From: Spirochaetaceae bacterium | GTDB lineage: Bacteria > Spirochaetota > Spirochaetia > SZUA-6 > Bin103 | Direction of reading: 5' to 3' | DNA: 50,368 nt | NCBI GenBank assembly: GCA_028818385.1 | Contig: JAPPNY010000108.1 | Location: 1-50,368 of the forward strand | Part shown: piece by piece, positions 32,624 to 41,392 of the stretch | Layout of the letters: each line of letters opens with the position of its first letter | How positions within the stretch are numbered: the first letter of the stretch is position 1 | Notes under the pieces: model-generated | Database searches by the model: none | Seen by the model: only the letters and a program-made list of their open reading frames with translations | Told to the model about the DNA's origin: nothing | Translations under genes and position numbers: made by a program

Positions 32624-34603
32624 ATGAACGCCACGCACCCGTCGATCTTCCTGGGTGCCGAGCCCGGACCCAGCCGGCGCTCCCTGGGGCAGCTTCGCGA
32701 CACGATTGCCAGTCCCTACGGCGCGCGCCTCTGGGAGACGGTTTGGCAGGGCGCCGAGGACTCCGTCGGGACGGACCCGCTGCTCCCGGGCACGGCGCTC
32801 CGGGGCCGGCCCGCCGAGCAGATCCGGCACGCCAACGCGGACAACACGATCTGCCAGGCGGTGGTGCGGCGGTTGCTGCGCGACTCCCTGGTCTACCTGA
32901 TCACCGGCGAGGAGCGCTTTCGACAGGATGCGCTCACCCAGATGGAGGCGCTGTTCGACCGGAAACGCTGGCCGCAGTGGCTGGATTTCGCGCACGAGAT
33001 GTTCCAGGCCGACCTGCGCACCGGCCAGCTCGGCGCCGCCGTGGCGCTGACCTACGACTGGCTCTACGAGCACCTGAGCGCGGCCGAGCGGACGATGATC
33101 GTCGAAGGGCTCGACCGCTGCGCCATCCGCCCCTATCTGGCCACCGTCCCGACCGATCCGCACTGGCTGACCCGGCCCAGCAACTGGATGACCGTCGTCG
33201 TGGGCGGGCTGGGCATCGTCGGCATGGTGCTCGGCTCGGACCACGACCGATCCGACCTCCTGGTCGAGATCGGGCAGCCGCGCATGGAGCACTACCTGAC
33301 CGTCCTGGGTCCGAACGGCGAGTTCAACGAATCGGTGGGGTACTCAGGCTCCCTGCAGTACCCGGTCAGGTACTTCGCGGCGCGCCACTCGGCGACCGGC
33401 GGACAGGAGGACCGGCTGGCGGCCCACCCCTTTCCGCAGTTCTGCCGCTGGCTGATGCACGTCACCGTGCCGCCGGGCCACACCATCCCCTTCGGGGACT
33501 CCCACGCGCAGGGGCCGCTCCTGATCGGCTACTTCGGGCCGATCGCGTCGGCGGCCCGCGACGGGCTGCTGCAGTGGTTCATGGAGACGTACGGGCTCGT
33601 GCACGATCCCGCGACCGACCTGACCCAGGTCGACGTGGTGGACCTCCTGTGGTACGACCCCACCCTGGCCGCCACACCGCCCGGCGGCGATGCATCCGAC
33701 GCACATGACCTTCCGCTCGGCGCCGCCTTTCCCGGCTGGGGAGGCCTGGTCGCCAGCCGCTCGAGCTGGACCGATCCGGACGCCGTGGTCGTGCACGGCA
33801 AGGCCGGCCGCGAGCCCATCCACGAACACCAGGACGACGGGCAACTCGTCATCCACGCCGGAGAAGCGCCGCTGATCATCGATCTGGGCTCCCCCTCGTC
33901 CTACCCCGCCGACTTCTTCGGCGAGTTCCGCGCGCGCTACTACAACGCCAGCGTAAGAGGCCACAACCTGCTGCAGATCGGCGGCCGGGAGATGCGGTTC
34001 GAGAAGCCGCTCGAAGGCACGTTCCTTCACTCGACCTTCGACGGGCACGGCGCCGCGTGGTCGATCGACCTCACCGGCGCCTACCGCGACGTGGTACGGG
34101 TGCGCCGGCACGTGATCCACCTGCTCCCGGACCTGGTCGCGGTGCTGGACGAGTGCGAGCTGACACGCGCGGAGCCGGTGACGCTGCGGTGGCACACCGC
34201 CGACCGCGCCCCGATCGACGCCGCCGGCAGCTTCCGCGTGCAGGCCGCCGGTCCGCGCGGCCCGGTGCGCCTGCTCGGCCAGATCTGCGCGCTCTCAGGC
34301 TGCACGGCCACGTTTCGGCGCGACGAGCATCAGTACCAGGCGCCCTACGACCGCACCCGGCTGGACGAGCCGCTGGAGCAGCGCCGGGAGAGCTTCGTGG
34401 CGGCCGAGACGAACGCCAGCCGCTGCCGGCTGCTGACCCTGTTCATGGTCGTCCGCCCCGGCAGCGCCCTGCCGGCGTGGCCGCCTGCGCACGACGGCGA
34501 CACCTGGCGGATGCCGGATGCCGGCGCCACGGTCACCGTGTCCGCGACGGACCTGACCGCCTCGACGGCCGGCGGCAGCGTGCGCGTGCCGCTCGCGACG
34601 TGA
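32624..34603 (+). CDS. Heparinase II/III-family polysaccharide lyase, second gene
   Basis: 659 residues, cytoplasmic by absence of a signal peptide. The toroid domain has YDWLYEHLSAAERTMIVEGL, SNWMTVVVGGLGIVGM (candidate Asn) and GEFNESVGYSGSLQYPVRYF (candidate Tyr). The beta-sandwich domain begins near residue 365 and has PIHEHQDDGQLVIHAG with the candidate catalytic His, DLGSPSSY and VRGHNLLQIGG. Lyases of this superfamily beta-eliminate uronic-acid polysaccharides such as heparosan, hyaluronan or alginate. It overlaps the dioxygenase gene downstream by one base (TGATG). All key residues are present, in contrast to the interrupted gene at 20888. Confidence 0.85.
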   Translation: MNATHPSIFLGAEPGPSRRSLGQLRDTIASPYGARLWETVWQGAEDSVGTDPLLPGTALRGRPAEQIRHANADNTICQAVVRRLLRDSLVYLITGEERFRQDALTQMEALFDRKRWPQWLDFAHEMFQADLRTGQLGAAVALTYDWLYEHLSAAERTMIVEGLDRCAIRPYLATVPTDPHWLTRPSNWMTVVVGGLGIVGMVLGSDHDRSDLLVEIGQPRMEHYLTVLGPNGEFNESVGYSGSLQYPVRYFAARHSATGGQEDRLAAHPFPQFCRWLMHVTVPPGHTIPFGDSHAQGPLLIGYFGPIASAARDGLLQWFMETYGLVHDPATDLTQVDVVDLLWYDPTLAATPPGGDASDAHDLPLGAAFPGWGGLVASRSSWTDPDAVVVHGKAGREPIHEHQDDGQLVIHAGEAPLIIDLGSPSSYPADFFGEFRARYYNASVRGHNLLQIGGREMRFEKPLEGTFLHSTFDGHGAAWSIDLTGAYRDVVRVRRHVIHLLPDLVAVLDECELTRAEPVTLRWHTADRAPIDAAGSFRVQAAGPRGPVRLLGQICALSGCTATFRRDEHQYQAPYDRTRLDEPLEQRRESFVAAETNASRCRLLTLFMVVRPGSALPAWPPAHDGDTWRMPDAGATVTVSATDLTASTAGGSVRVPLAT

Positions 34604-35370
34604 TGGAGCCCGCCATGACGATGGAGCGCTGCTTGTCGGAGCTGGAGGCCGACCCCGGCCTGCTCGACGAGCGCCGGCGCGAGGAGCTCGCCGGCAAGGG
34701 CTTCGCTCTCTTCACGGGCGTCATCGACGCCACGTGGCTGGAGCTGCTCCGCACCAGGTTCGAGGAGATCACGGCCGCGGAAGGCGAGCGTGCCGGCCTG
34801 GAGGTGCATCAGGAAGCGGGCACCCGGCGGCTGGCCGACCTGGTGAACAAGGGCCGGGCGTTCGACCGCGTCTGGTCGCATCCCGTGGTGCTGGCGGCGG
34901 TGCGCCACGTGATCGGCGCGCCGTTTCGGCTCTCCTCCCTCAACGCCCGCGACGCTCTGCCGGGCGAGGGAAGGCAGGCGCTGCACCAGGACTCGGACTG
35001 CCGCGCCCTCCCGCTGACCGGCTGCAACTCGATCTGGATGCTCGACGACTTCACGGCCGACAACGGCTGCACACGTCTGGTCCCCGGCTCTCATCGCCTG
35101 GGCCGGCCGCAGGACCTGCTGGACGACCCCACCGCACCGCACGCGAAGCAGGAGCTGGTGGAGGCGCCGGCCGGCAGCGTGGCCGTGTTCAACTCGCTCA
35201 CCTGGCACGGCGGGACGCTCAACCGCACGCGCGACACCCATCGGCGCGCCATGCACTGCTTCTTCGACGTGCGCGAGCGGCCGCAGCAGACCGACCAGCG
35301 CGCCTATCTGCGGCCGGAAACGGCCGCGCGCCTGACCCCAGCGATGCGGTACCTGCTCGACATCGACTGA
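34603..35370 (+). CDS. Phytanoyl-CoA dioxygenase (PhyH)-family oxygenase, third copy
   Basis: 255 residues from ATG 34603, which overlaps the lyase stop; ATGs at 34615 and 34621 are alternatives. Iron ligands are H128 and D130 in LHQDSDCRALP and H202 in LTWHGGTLN; the following THRRAMHCFF supplies the 2-oxoglutarate arginine. NGCTRLVPGSHRLG is the family's core strand. It is translationally coupled to a heparinase-like lyase, which is the clearest link between this oxygenase family and polysaccharide breakdown in the window. It ends eight bases from a convergent lyase gene. Substrate unknown. Confidence 0.8.
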   Translation: MEPAMTMERCLSELEADPGLLDERRREELAGKGFALFTGVIDATWLELLRTRFEEITAAEGERAGLEVHQEAGTRRLADLVNKGRAFDRVWSHPVVLAAVRHVIGAPFRLSSLNARDALPGEGRQALHQDSDCRALPLTGCNSIWMLDDFTADNGCTRLVPGSHRLGRPQDLLDDPTAPHAKQELVEAPAGSVAVFNSLTWHGGTLNRTRDTHRRAMHCFFDVRERPQQTDQRAYLRPETAARLTPAMRYLLDID

Positions 35371-35377
35371 ACCGGCG

Positions 35378-37369
35378 CTACGCCGAGCCGAGCGGCACGC
35401 GCCAACCGGCGCCATCCGCGCCGGAGACCGTGAGTGTCTCCTCGTCGACCGCCACACGGATCCTGTCCGGTCCCGCGCCGATCGACCATCCCCCGTCCTC
35501 TTCCGTCCAGCGGACCGGCGCGGCCGGGCGGCCGGCCATCACGGAGAACAGCGTCAGAAACACCACCCGGTCGGTGTGCAGCGACGCCTCGACGTAGGGG
35601 TGGCCGTCCTCGAATTTCGCGCCGTAGCAGTCGCGGTCGTACGGCGGGTGGTACCGGTGGCGCGCCGCGGCCACGGCCGCCTCGCCTGCCAGGCTCATCA
35701 CGCGGCAGACCGCCGTCGCCTCCCGTCCGGCCACTGCAAAACTCCCGTCCGCTTCCGGGGTGCACGGGTGGGCGGTGTGCCAGCGGAGAGACACGTCATG
35801 CGGATCGCCCAGCACCGCCTCGTCCAGCACCGCCACGGTGCCGGGCAGCAGGTGCACGAGCGTGCGCACGACGCTGACGGCTCCCTCGTAGATGCCGGTC
35901 AGGTCGAACCGGCTCCAGGCGCCGCGGGCCGGATCGCAGTCGGCCGCGGTCATCTCCGGCACCGGATCGCCCAGCTCCCGCGTGGTGGCGCCGTCGAGCA
36001 TCAGCACATTGTGGCCGGCGGTCCCCTTGCCGTAGTACTTCCCGCGCTCGCCCCAGGAGGCATAGCCGCCGCTGGAGCCCAGGTCGACGATCAGGTGCTC
36101 GCTCCCGGAGGCGATGCAGACCTGACCGGCGTCGTAGTCCATGTGATAGGAGGAGGTCTCGCCGCGCGCCCGCATCGCCTCCCAGCCGTGGGCGGCCTTG
36201 GCGGACACCAGGCAGGCCGAGCCCGCGGGGTCCCAGTCGGAGCGGCTGATCACGCTCTTGCCGTAGGCGTCCCAGGTCATCGCCAGCGGCCACCGCCCGG
36301 CCGGCTCCCGTACCTCGCCGGAGACCGCCAGGGTCAGCAGCTCCAGCGCCAGGTTCGGGTAGCCGTTGACCGGCTGCAGGCGGCGGTAGAACCAGCGCAG
36401 CACCGGATCGTCGCAGAGCTCCGCGATCATCCCGATCTGCACGGCGTTGGGCCGCGCCTCCCGACCGCAGTCGCCGAACGGCACGATGTCCCGCGGCAGC
36501 ACCACGTGGCAGGCGTACCAGCGGCCGAAGCGCCCCAGTCGCTCGCGGAGCTCCGGCTCCAGGACCGCCTCGCCGCCGGCCGCACTCCGGCCGCGGTGGT
36601 AGCGGAGCGCCTCGAAGAAGCGGATGGCGGTGAGCACCGAGGACGCGTAGAACGGCGACTCGTTGAACTCCCCGTCCGGGCCGAGCGTCTGCAGGTAGGT
36701 GCGCTGGTAGGCGGTCGCGGCCTCGACCAGCTCGTCGGCATCGTCGATCTCTTCGGCGAGCGCCATGCCGGCGGCGCCCATGCCGCCGACGATGTCCCCG
36801 GTCCAGTTGTTGTAGTTGCCCCAGTGCGTGTCGCGCGTGCGGCTGTCCCGGACACGCTGCAGCGCCCGCTCCCCGATCCCGGCCAGCAGCCAGGCGCGCT
36901 GGTCGGGCCGGAGCGCCGGGTAGAGCCAGTCGTAGGCGATCGACAGGTGCCCGAGGTGCGATCCGATGCGGTGGTCGGCGATCACCCCGCGCTCGGCGTT
37001 CACCGGATGCCGCCACTCCGGCCACGGCTCCGGGTCGAACATCCATTCGAGTTGCCGCAGCGCGTCGTCGCGATACTCGGGGCGCTCGGCGATCAGCCAG
37101 GCCAGCGCAGCGTCCGTCACCCGCTGCAGCGCCGCCTCCGAGAGCACGTAGTCGTTCTCGTGGCGCTCGATCACCCCGGCGGATCGTCCCGGCATGGGCG
37201 TGCTCGGATCGTACGGGGGCAGCGCCGCCCGGCGCTCGACCTCGCCCTGAAGCGTCTGCCAGAGCTCGCGCCCCGGCCCCTCGGCCACGCCGCGTCGCAA
37301 CTCCTCCAGCGACAGCAGTCCCGGATACGAGCGGGCCGTCACGTGCAGCCGCGGGTGCTCGGGGCTCAT
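35378..37369 (-). CDS. Heparinase II/III-family lyase, tandem copy A
   Basis: 663 residues from ATG 37369 with GGTGG upstream; a GTG at 37378 is a less likely start because the sister gene also begins MSPEHPRLHV. Toroid motifs: IAYDWLYPALRPDQRAWLLA, GNYNNWTGDIVGGMG and GEFNESPFYASSVLTAIRFF. Sandwich motifs: SSYHMDYDAGQVCIASGSEH, DLGSSGGY and GTAGHNVLMLDG. The candidate Asn, Tyr and His residues are present. No signal peptide. It is nearly identical along its whole length to the gene immediately upstream (37389-39380), 19 bases away. The toroid carries an extra Gly-Ala segment around GRSAAGGEAV compared with copy B. Confidence 0.85.
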   Translation of the reverse strand: MSPEHPRLHVTARSYPGLLSLEELRRGVAEGPGRELWQTLQGEVERRAALPPYDPSTPMPGRSAGVIERHENDYVLSEAALQRVTDAALAWLIAERPEYRDDALRQLEWMFDPEPWPEWRHPVNAERGVIADHRIGSHLGHLSIAYDWLYPALRPDQRAWLLAGIGERALQRVRDSRTRDTHWGNYNNWTGDIVGGMGAAGMALAEEIDDADELVEAATAYQRTYLQTLGPDGEFNESPFYASSVLTAIRFFEALRYHRGRSAAGGEAVLEPELRERLGRFGRWYACHVVLPRDIVPFGDCGREARPNAVQIGMIAELCDDPVLRWFYRRLQPVNGYPNLALELLTLAVSGEVREPAGRWPLAMTWDAYGKSVISRSDWDPAGSACLVSAKAAHGWEAMRARGETSSYHMDYDAGQVCIASGSEHLIVDLGSSGGYASWGERGKYYGKGTAGHNVLMLDGATTRELGDPVPEMTAADCDPARGAWSRFDLTGIYEGAVSVVRTLVHLLPGTVAVLDEAVLGDPHDVSLRWHTAHPCTPEADGSFAVAGREATAVCRVMSLAGEAAVAAARHRYHPPYDRDCYGAKFEDGHPYVEASLHTDRVVFLTLFSVMAGRPAAPVRWTEEDGGWSIGAGPDRIRVAVDEETLTVSGADGAGWRVPLGSA

Positions 37370-37388
37370 CCGTTCCACCGTGTCCGGA

Positions 37389-39380
37389 TCAGGACGCGCG
37401 GGCGGTTCGCGGTACGCGCCAGCGGGCGCCGGCGCCGCCGGTGACGTCGAGCGTCTCCTGGCCGATTACCACGCTGACCCGGTCCGGTCCCGCGCCGATC
37501 GCCCACCCTTCGGCTTCCTGCCGCCAACGGAGCGCGTCTCCCGGACGGCCGGCGACCACGGAGAACAGCGTCAGCAGCATCACGCGGTCGGCATGCAGGG
37601 ACGCCTCGACGTAGGGGTGGCCGTCCTGGAACTTCGTGCCATAGTAGTCGCGGTCGTACGGTGCGTGGTACCGGTGGCGCGCCGCGGCGTAGGCGGCCTC
37701 GCCTGCCAGGCTCACCATCCGGCCGGTCGCACTCGCCTTCCGGCCGTTGACGACGAAGCTCCCGTCCGCTTCCGGCTCGCACGGGTGGGCTGTGTGCCAG
37801 CGGAGCGATACGTCGCGTTCTTCGTCCAGGACCGCTTCGTCCAACACGACCACCGTGCCGGGCAACAGGTGCACGAGCGTACGGGCGACGCTGACGGCTC
37901 CCTCGTAGATGCCGGTCAGGTCGAACCGGCACCAGGCGCCGCGCGCCGGATCGCAGTCGGCCGCGGTCATCTCCGGCACCGGATCGCCCAGCTCCCGCGT
38001 CGTGGCGCCGTCGAGCATCAGCACGTTGTGGCCGGCGGTCCCCTTGCCGTAGTACCGCCCGCGCTCGCCCCAGGAGTAGCCTCCGCTGGAGCCCAGGTCG
38101 ACGATCAGGTGCTCGCTCCCGGAAGCGATGCAGACCTGGCCCGCGTCGTAGTCCATGTGATACGAGGAGGTGTCCCCGCGCGCCCGCATCGGCTCCCAGC
38201 CGTGCGCGGCCTTGGCCGACACCAGGCAGGCGGACCCGCCGGGGTCCCAGTCGGAACGGCTGATCACGCTCTTGCCGTAGGCGTCCCAGGCCATCGCCAG
38301 CGGCCACCGCCCGGCCGGCTCCTGCACCTCTCCTGAGCGGGCCACGGTCAGCAGCTCCAGCGCCAGGTTCGGGTAGCCGTTGACCGGCTGCAGGCGGCGA
38401 TAGAACCAGCGCAGCACCGGGTCGTCGCACAGCTCGGCGATCACCCCGATCTGCACCGCGTTCGGCCGCGCGTCGGGATTGCCGTCCCCGAACGGCACGA
38501 CCCCGCGCGGCAGTATCACGTGGTAGGCGTACCAGCGGCCGAACCGGCCGACCCGTTCGCGCAGCTCCGCATCAAGGCCCGCTTCGCCGTCGGCGCGCCG
38601 CCCCCGGTGATAGCGCAGCGCCTCGAAGAAGCGGATCGCGGTGAGCACCGACGCGGCGTATCCCGGCGACTCGTTGAACTCGCCGTCCGGTCCGAGGGTG
38701 TTCAGGTAGGTGCGCTGGTAGGCGATGGCGGCCTCGATCAGCTCGCCGGCCTCGTCGATCTCGCCTTCCATGGCAAGGCCGGCGGTGCCCATGCCGGCAG
38801 CGATCACGCCGGTCCAGTTGTTGTAGTTGCCCCAGTGCGCATCGCGCGTGCGGCTGTCCAGCACCGGCTGCAGCGCCCGCTCGCGGATGCCGGCGAGCAG
38901 CCAGGCGCGCTGATCGGGCCGCAGCGCCGGATGGAGCCAGTCGTAGGCGATCGAAAGCTGGCGCAGGTGCGAGCCGATGCGGTGGTCGGCGACCACGCCG
39001 CGCTCGGCGTTCACGGGGTGGCGCCACTCCGGCCAGGGCTCCGGGTCGAACATCCATTCGAGCTGCCGCAGCGCGTCGTCGCGGTACTCGGAGCGCTCGG
39101 CGATCAGCCAGGCCAGCGCCGCGTCGGTCACCCGCTGGAGCGCGGCTTCGGACAGCGGGTAGTCGTTCTCATGCCGCTCGACCGCCCCGGCCTGCCGTCC
39201 CGGCAGGGGTGTGCCCGGATCGTACGGCGGCAGCGCGGCCCGGCGTTCGACCTCGCCCTGCAGCGTGCGCCAGAGCTCGCGCCCCGGCCCCTCGGTCACG
39301 CCGCGTCGCAGCTCCTCCAGCGACAGCAGTCCGGGATACGAGCCGGCCGTCACGTGCAGCCGCGGGTGCTCGGGGCTCAT
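37389..39380 (-). CDS. Heparinase II/III-family lyase, tandem copy B
   Basis: 663 residues from ATG 39380, chosen because the sister gene starts at the same MSPEHPRLHV; an ATG at 39395 is the alternative. Motifs match copy A: GNYNNWTGVIAAGMG, GEFNESPGYAASVLTAIRFF, SSYHMDYDAGQVCIASGSEH and GTAGHNVLMLDG. Differences cluster in the toroid domain and in a few loops of the sandwich domain, for example SFVVNGRKASA against SFAVAGREATA, which could tune substrate use. No signal peptide. It lies 19 bases downstream of the sialidase-like gene at 39400 and probably shares its transcript. Confidence 0.85.
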   Translation of the reverse strand: MSPEHPRLHVTAGSYPGLLSLEELRRGVTEGPGRELWRTLQGEVERRAALPPYDPGTPLPGRQAGAVERHENDYPLSEAALQRVTDAALAWLIAERSEYRDDALRQLEWMFDPEPWPEWRHPVNAERGVVADHRIGSHLRQLSIAYDWLHPALRPDQRAWLLAGIRERALQPVLDSRTRDAHWGNYNNWTGVIAAGMGTAGLAMEGEIDEAGELIEAAIAYQRTYLNTLGPDGEFNESPGYAASVLTAIRFFEALRYHRGRRADGEAGLDAELRERVGRFGRWYAYHVILPRGVVPFGDGNPDARPNAVQIGVIAELCDDPVLRWFYRRLQPVNGYPNLALELLTVARSGEVQEPAGRWPLAMAWDAYGKSVISRSDWDPGGSACLVSAKAAHGWEPMRARGDTSSYHMDYDAGQVCIASGSEHLIVDLGSSGGYSWGERGRYYGKGTAGHNVLMLDGATTRELGDPVPEMTAADCDPARGAWCRFDLTGIYEGAVSVARTLVHLLPGTVVVLDEAVLDEERDVSLRWHTAHPCEPEADGSFVVNGRKASATGRMVSLAGEAAYAAARHRYHAPYDRDYYGTKFQDGHPYVEASLHADRVMLLTLFSVVAGRPGDALRWRQEAEGWAIGAGPDRVSVVIGQETLDVTGGAGARWRVPRTARAS

Positions 39381-39399
39381 CGATTCGCCACCCATCGGC

Positions 39400-40635
39400 T
39401 CAGGCGACCGCGATCCGGTACATCGTGTTGTCGGCCGTGAAGGAATGTTCGCGCGCAAAGTAGCGCGGCAGGTAGAGCAGGATGTCGCCCGAGCCCCGCT
39501 CCTCGCGCGCGTAGAAGTTGGACAGCGTGAGCCGTTCCAGCTCGCCCGGCTGGCGGTCGTCGATGGTCGTGACCGTGTCGCGCACGACCAGGGCGGTGTC
39601 GCGCTCTACCTCGGCGATCACGATCGGGTAGCGGGGGCTGTTGCCGCGCGGGTTGCCCTGGCACAGGTTGCCGAGCCAGAACAGCCGGCCGTCCGAGTGG
39701 TCGAGAAGCTGCGAACAGGCGCTGGGCGAATGGAGCGGCGCGCCCGTGGTATCCGCCCACGGCCGCACGTTGCCGAACGTCCAGCCGCAGTCCTCAGAGA
39801 TGGCGTACCAGCGGTATCCCGGCAGCTCCGGCCGCACGTCGTTGGAGCCGCGCATCACCATCAGCACGCGGCCGGGCGCGAGCTCGGCGATGCTCGCCTC
39901 CAGGAACCCGCGCGTGGATCGCTCCGGGTCGCCGATCACGCGCTCGGACAGTCGCCAACTCAGGCGAGGGCCGCCGTCCGCCCAGCGCCCGTGCAGCACC
40001 GCCGAGTCGTGGAAGGTGAAGCCGCCTCCCTTGTTGAGGAAGGTGCCGTCCGGACCCACCGGGCAGATCTGGCACGGCACCAGGATGTCGCCGGCATCGC
40101 GTCCGCCGCGCAGCGTGAGTGGCAGACACGTCAAGTCGCCGAGCATCACCCCGTTCCGGCCACGCCATACGCCGGGCAACGGGTGGTCCGGGTCGAACGG
40201 CACGCCGTCCCCGTCGCTGCCGGCGTGCACCACCGGTTCGTCGACCAGGTCGGTACGCCCGCCGTCCTCCGACACCGCGTAGTGCAGCGCCCACTGCCGC
40301 ATCCCTTCCAGCGGCTCGTCGGTGGGCAGCACCCCCTCCACGCGCACGGTGACGTACCGGTCGGTGGAGGGGTCGACGTGGCCCGCGCGCGGATACCGCC
40401 GCCACATGCCGCCGGCGCGCTGCTCGCCGGTCGCCACCTCGGTCACCGGTCCCCAGGTGGCGCCGCCGTCAGCGGAGCGCCGAAACAGGGCGATGTCCGC
40501 GGTATCGGACCGGGAGTGGTGGCTGTGCACGCTCACCAGCTCGTGGCCCGCGGCGCGCGTGTAGTAGGCGCCGCCGGCCACCCCGACGCCGGGTCCGGGG
40601 GACGGAACGAACACTTCTTTCGAGACGACCCTCAT
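39400..40635 (-). CDS. Sialidase-like (BNR) propeller protein
   Basis: 411 residues from ATG 40635; a longer frame to 40737 would cross the divergent TA promoter and adds a sequence with no family resemblance. Asp-boxes are few: RSADGGATW is clear, VSEDGGRTD and ISEDCGWTF are degenerate. HELVSVHSHHSRSDTADIAL and GGMWRRYPRAGHVDPSTDRY near the N-terminus hold candidate active-site His and Arg residues. No signal peptide. It heads a minus-strand unit with the two tandem lyases. TACAGT seven bases before the ATG is a possible -10 for a leaderless mRNA. Glycoside specificity unknown. Confidence 0.65.
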   Translation of the reverse strand: MRVVSKEVFVPSPGPGVGVAGGAYYTRAAGHELVSVHSHHSRSDTADIALFRRSADGGATWGPVTEVATGEQRAGGMWRRYPRAGHVDPSTDRYVTVRVEGVLPTDEPLEGMRQWALHYAVSEDGGRTDLVDEPVVHAGSDGDGVPFDPDHPLPGVWRGRNGVMLGDLTCLPLTLRGGRDAGDILVPCQICPVGPDGTFLNKGGGFTFHDSAVLHGRWADGGPRLSWRLSERVIGDPERSTRGFLEASIAELAPGRVLMVMRGSNDVRPELPGYRWYAISEDCGWTFGNVRPWADTTGAPLHSPSACSQLLDHSDGRLFWLGNLCQGNPRGNSPRYPIVIAEVERDTALVVRDTVTTIDDRQPGELERLTLSNFYAREERGSGDILLYLPRYFAREHSFTADNTMYRIAVA

Positions 40636-40734
40636 GAGGTTGACTGTACGCGACAGACCCTCGCACCGCCAGGGATCGCCCATCCGGGCCGTGCGCCCAA
40701 AGACGTGCCCGTCCGTCGTTTGACATGCGAGACA

Positions 40735-40757
40735 CATGTGAACATGCTATTCACATG
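40735..40757. promoter_or_regulatory. Palindromic operator of the FitA/VapC-like module
   Basis: Perfect 8-base arms CATGTGAA (40735-40742) and TTCACATG (40750-40757) with a seven-base spacer. TATTCA (40748-40753), preceded by TGC as an extended -10, overlaps the right arm, and a TTGACA lies at 40720-40725, though 22 bases away. The antitoxin at 40764 is the likely binder. Confidence 0.7.
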
Positions 40758-40763
40758 CACAAG

Positions 40764-40985
40764 ATGATTCAGATCCGCAACGTGCCGGAGTCGCTGCATC
40801 GCAAGCTCAAGGCGCGCGCGGCGATGGCCGGCATGTCACTCTCCGCTTACCTGCTCGAACAGATCACGGCTCAGGCGGCGGTGCCGACACCACAGGAAAT
40901 GACGGCTCGGCTCGAGCGGCTGGAGCCGGTGACGCCGAGAGAGGGCGTCGTCGAGGCACTGCATCGGACGCGCGACGAACGGTGA
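40764..40985 (+). CDS. FitA-type ribbon-helix-helix antitoxin
   Basis: 73 residues from ATG 40764; ATG 40755 and an upstream frame to 40725 run through the operator and are less likely. The sequence MIQIRNVPESLHRKLKARAA then MAGMSLSAYLLEQI is the RHH DNA-binding module of the FitA/VapB family, followed by a Pro/Glu-rich tail (TPREGVVEALHRTRDER) that would occupy the PIN active site. The short distance from the extended -10 makes a near-leaderless mRNA likely. It overlaps the toxin gene by four bases (GTGA). Expected role: neutralise VapC and repress the operon through the palindrome just upstream. Confidence 0.85.
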   Translation: MIQIRNVPESLHRKLKARAAMAGMSLSAYLLEQITAQAAVPTPQEMTARLERLEPVTPREGVVEALHRTRDER

Positions 40986-41374
40986 TCGTCGTCGATGCCT
41001 CGGTTGTCGTGGAGATGCTCCTGCACACCGAGGCGGGGATTCGGATCACCCCGCAGATCCACACCACCAGTGCGACCGTGCACAGCCCCCATCTGCTCGA
41101 TGCCGAGGTCGCGCACGTGGTCCGCAGGTATGCACTGGCCGGGGAAATCGACGCGGAACGTGGCGCGGAGATGGTGGACGTCTTGCGCGACCTCGTCATC
41201 TATCGGCACGATCACCGGCCTTTGCTGGGCCGGGCTTGGGAATTGCGCCACAACGTCGGCGCGTATGATGCGCTCTACGTGGCGTTGGCCGAGGCGCTGG
41301 ATGCGCCGCTGCTGACTGCCGACGGCCGCCTTGCCGCCGCGCCCGGGCATCGCGCCGAAGTGAGGACCATTTGA
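40982..41374 (+). CDS. vapC: VapC-type PIN ribonuclease toxin
   Basis: 130 residues from GTG 40982. PIN acidic residues: D5 in VVDASVVVEML, E42 in HLLDAEVAHV, D96 in YDALYVALAEAL and D114 in LTADGRLAAA. The order and spacing match VapC/FitB toxins, Mg-dependent RNases that cut tRNA or rRNA. The gene overlaps its antitoxin by four bases and ends 18 bases from a convergent SDR gene. No truncation is visible. Confidence 0.88.
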   Translation: MIVVDASVVVEMLLHTEAGIRITPQIHTTSATVHSPHLLDAEVAHVVRRYALAGEIDAERGAEMVDVLRDLVIYRHDHRPLLGRAWELRHNVGAYDALYVALAEALDAPLLTADGRLAAAPGHRAEVRTI

Positions 41375-41392
41375 CACGCCGAGAGAGGCGGC

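Larger units (their letters stand above)
35378..39380 (-). repeat. Tandem duplication of a heparinase-like gene
   Basis: Two directly repeated units of 1992 bases each (35378-37369 and 37389-39380) encode proteins of the same length that match at most positions, with long identical stretches also at DNA level. They are separated by only 19 bases. This is a recent duplication in place and could recombine or collapse during assembly. Confidence 0.85.

Noticed and set aside
34057..34602. Upstream extension of the third PhyH gene
   Set aside because: It covers the end of the heparinase-like gene in a shifted frame. The dioxygenase fold starts after ATG 34603.
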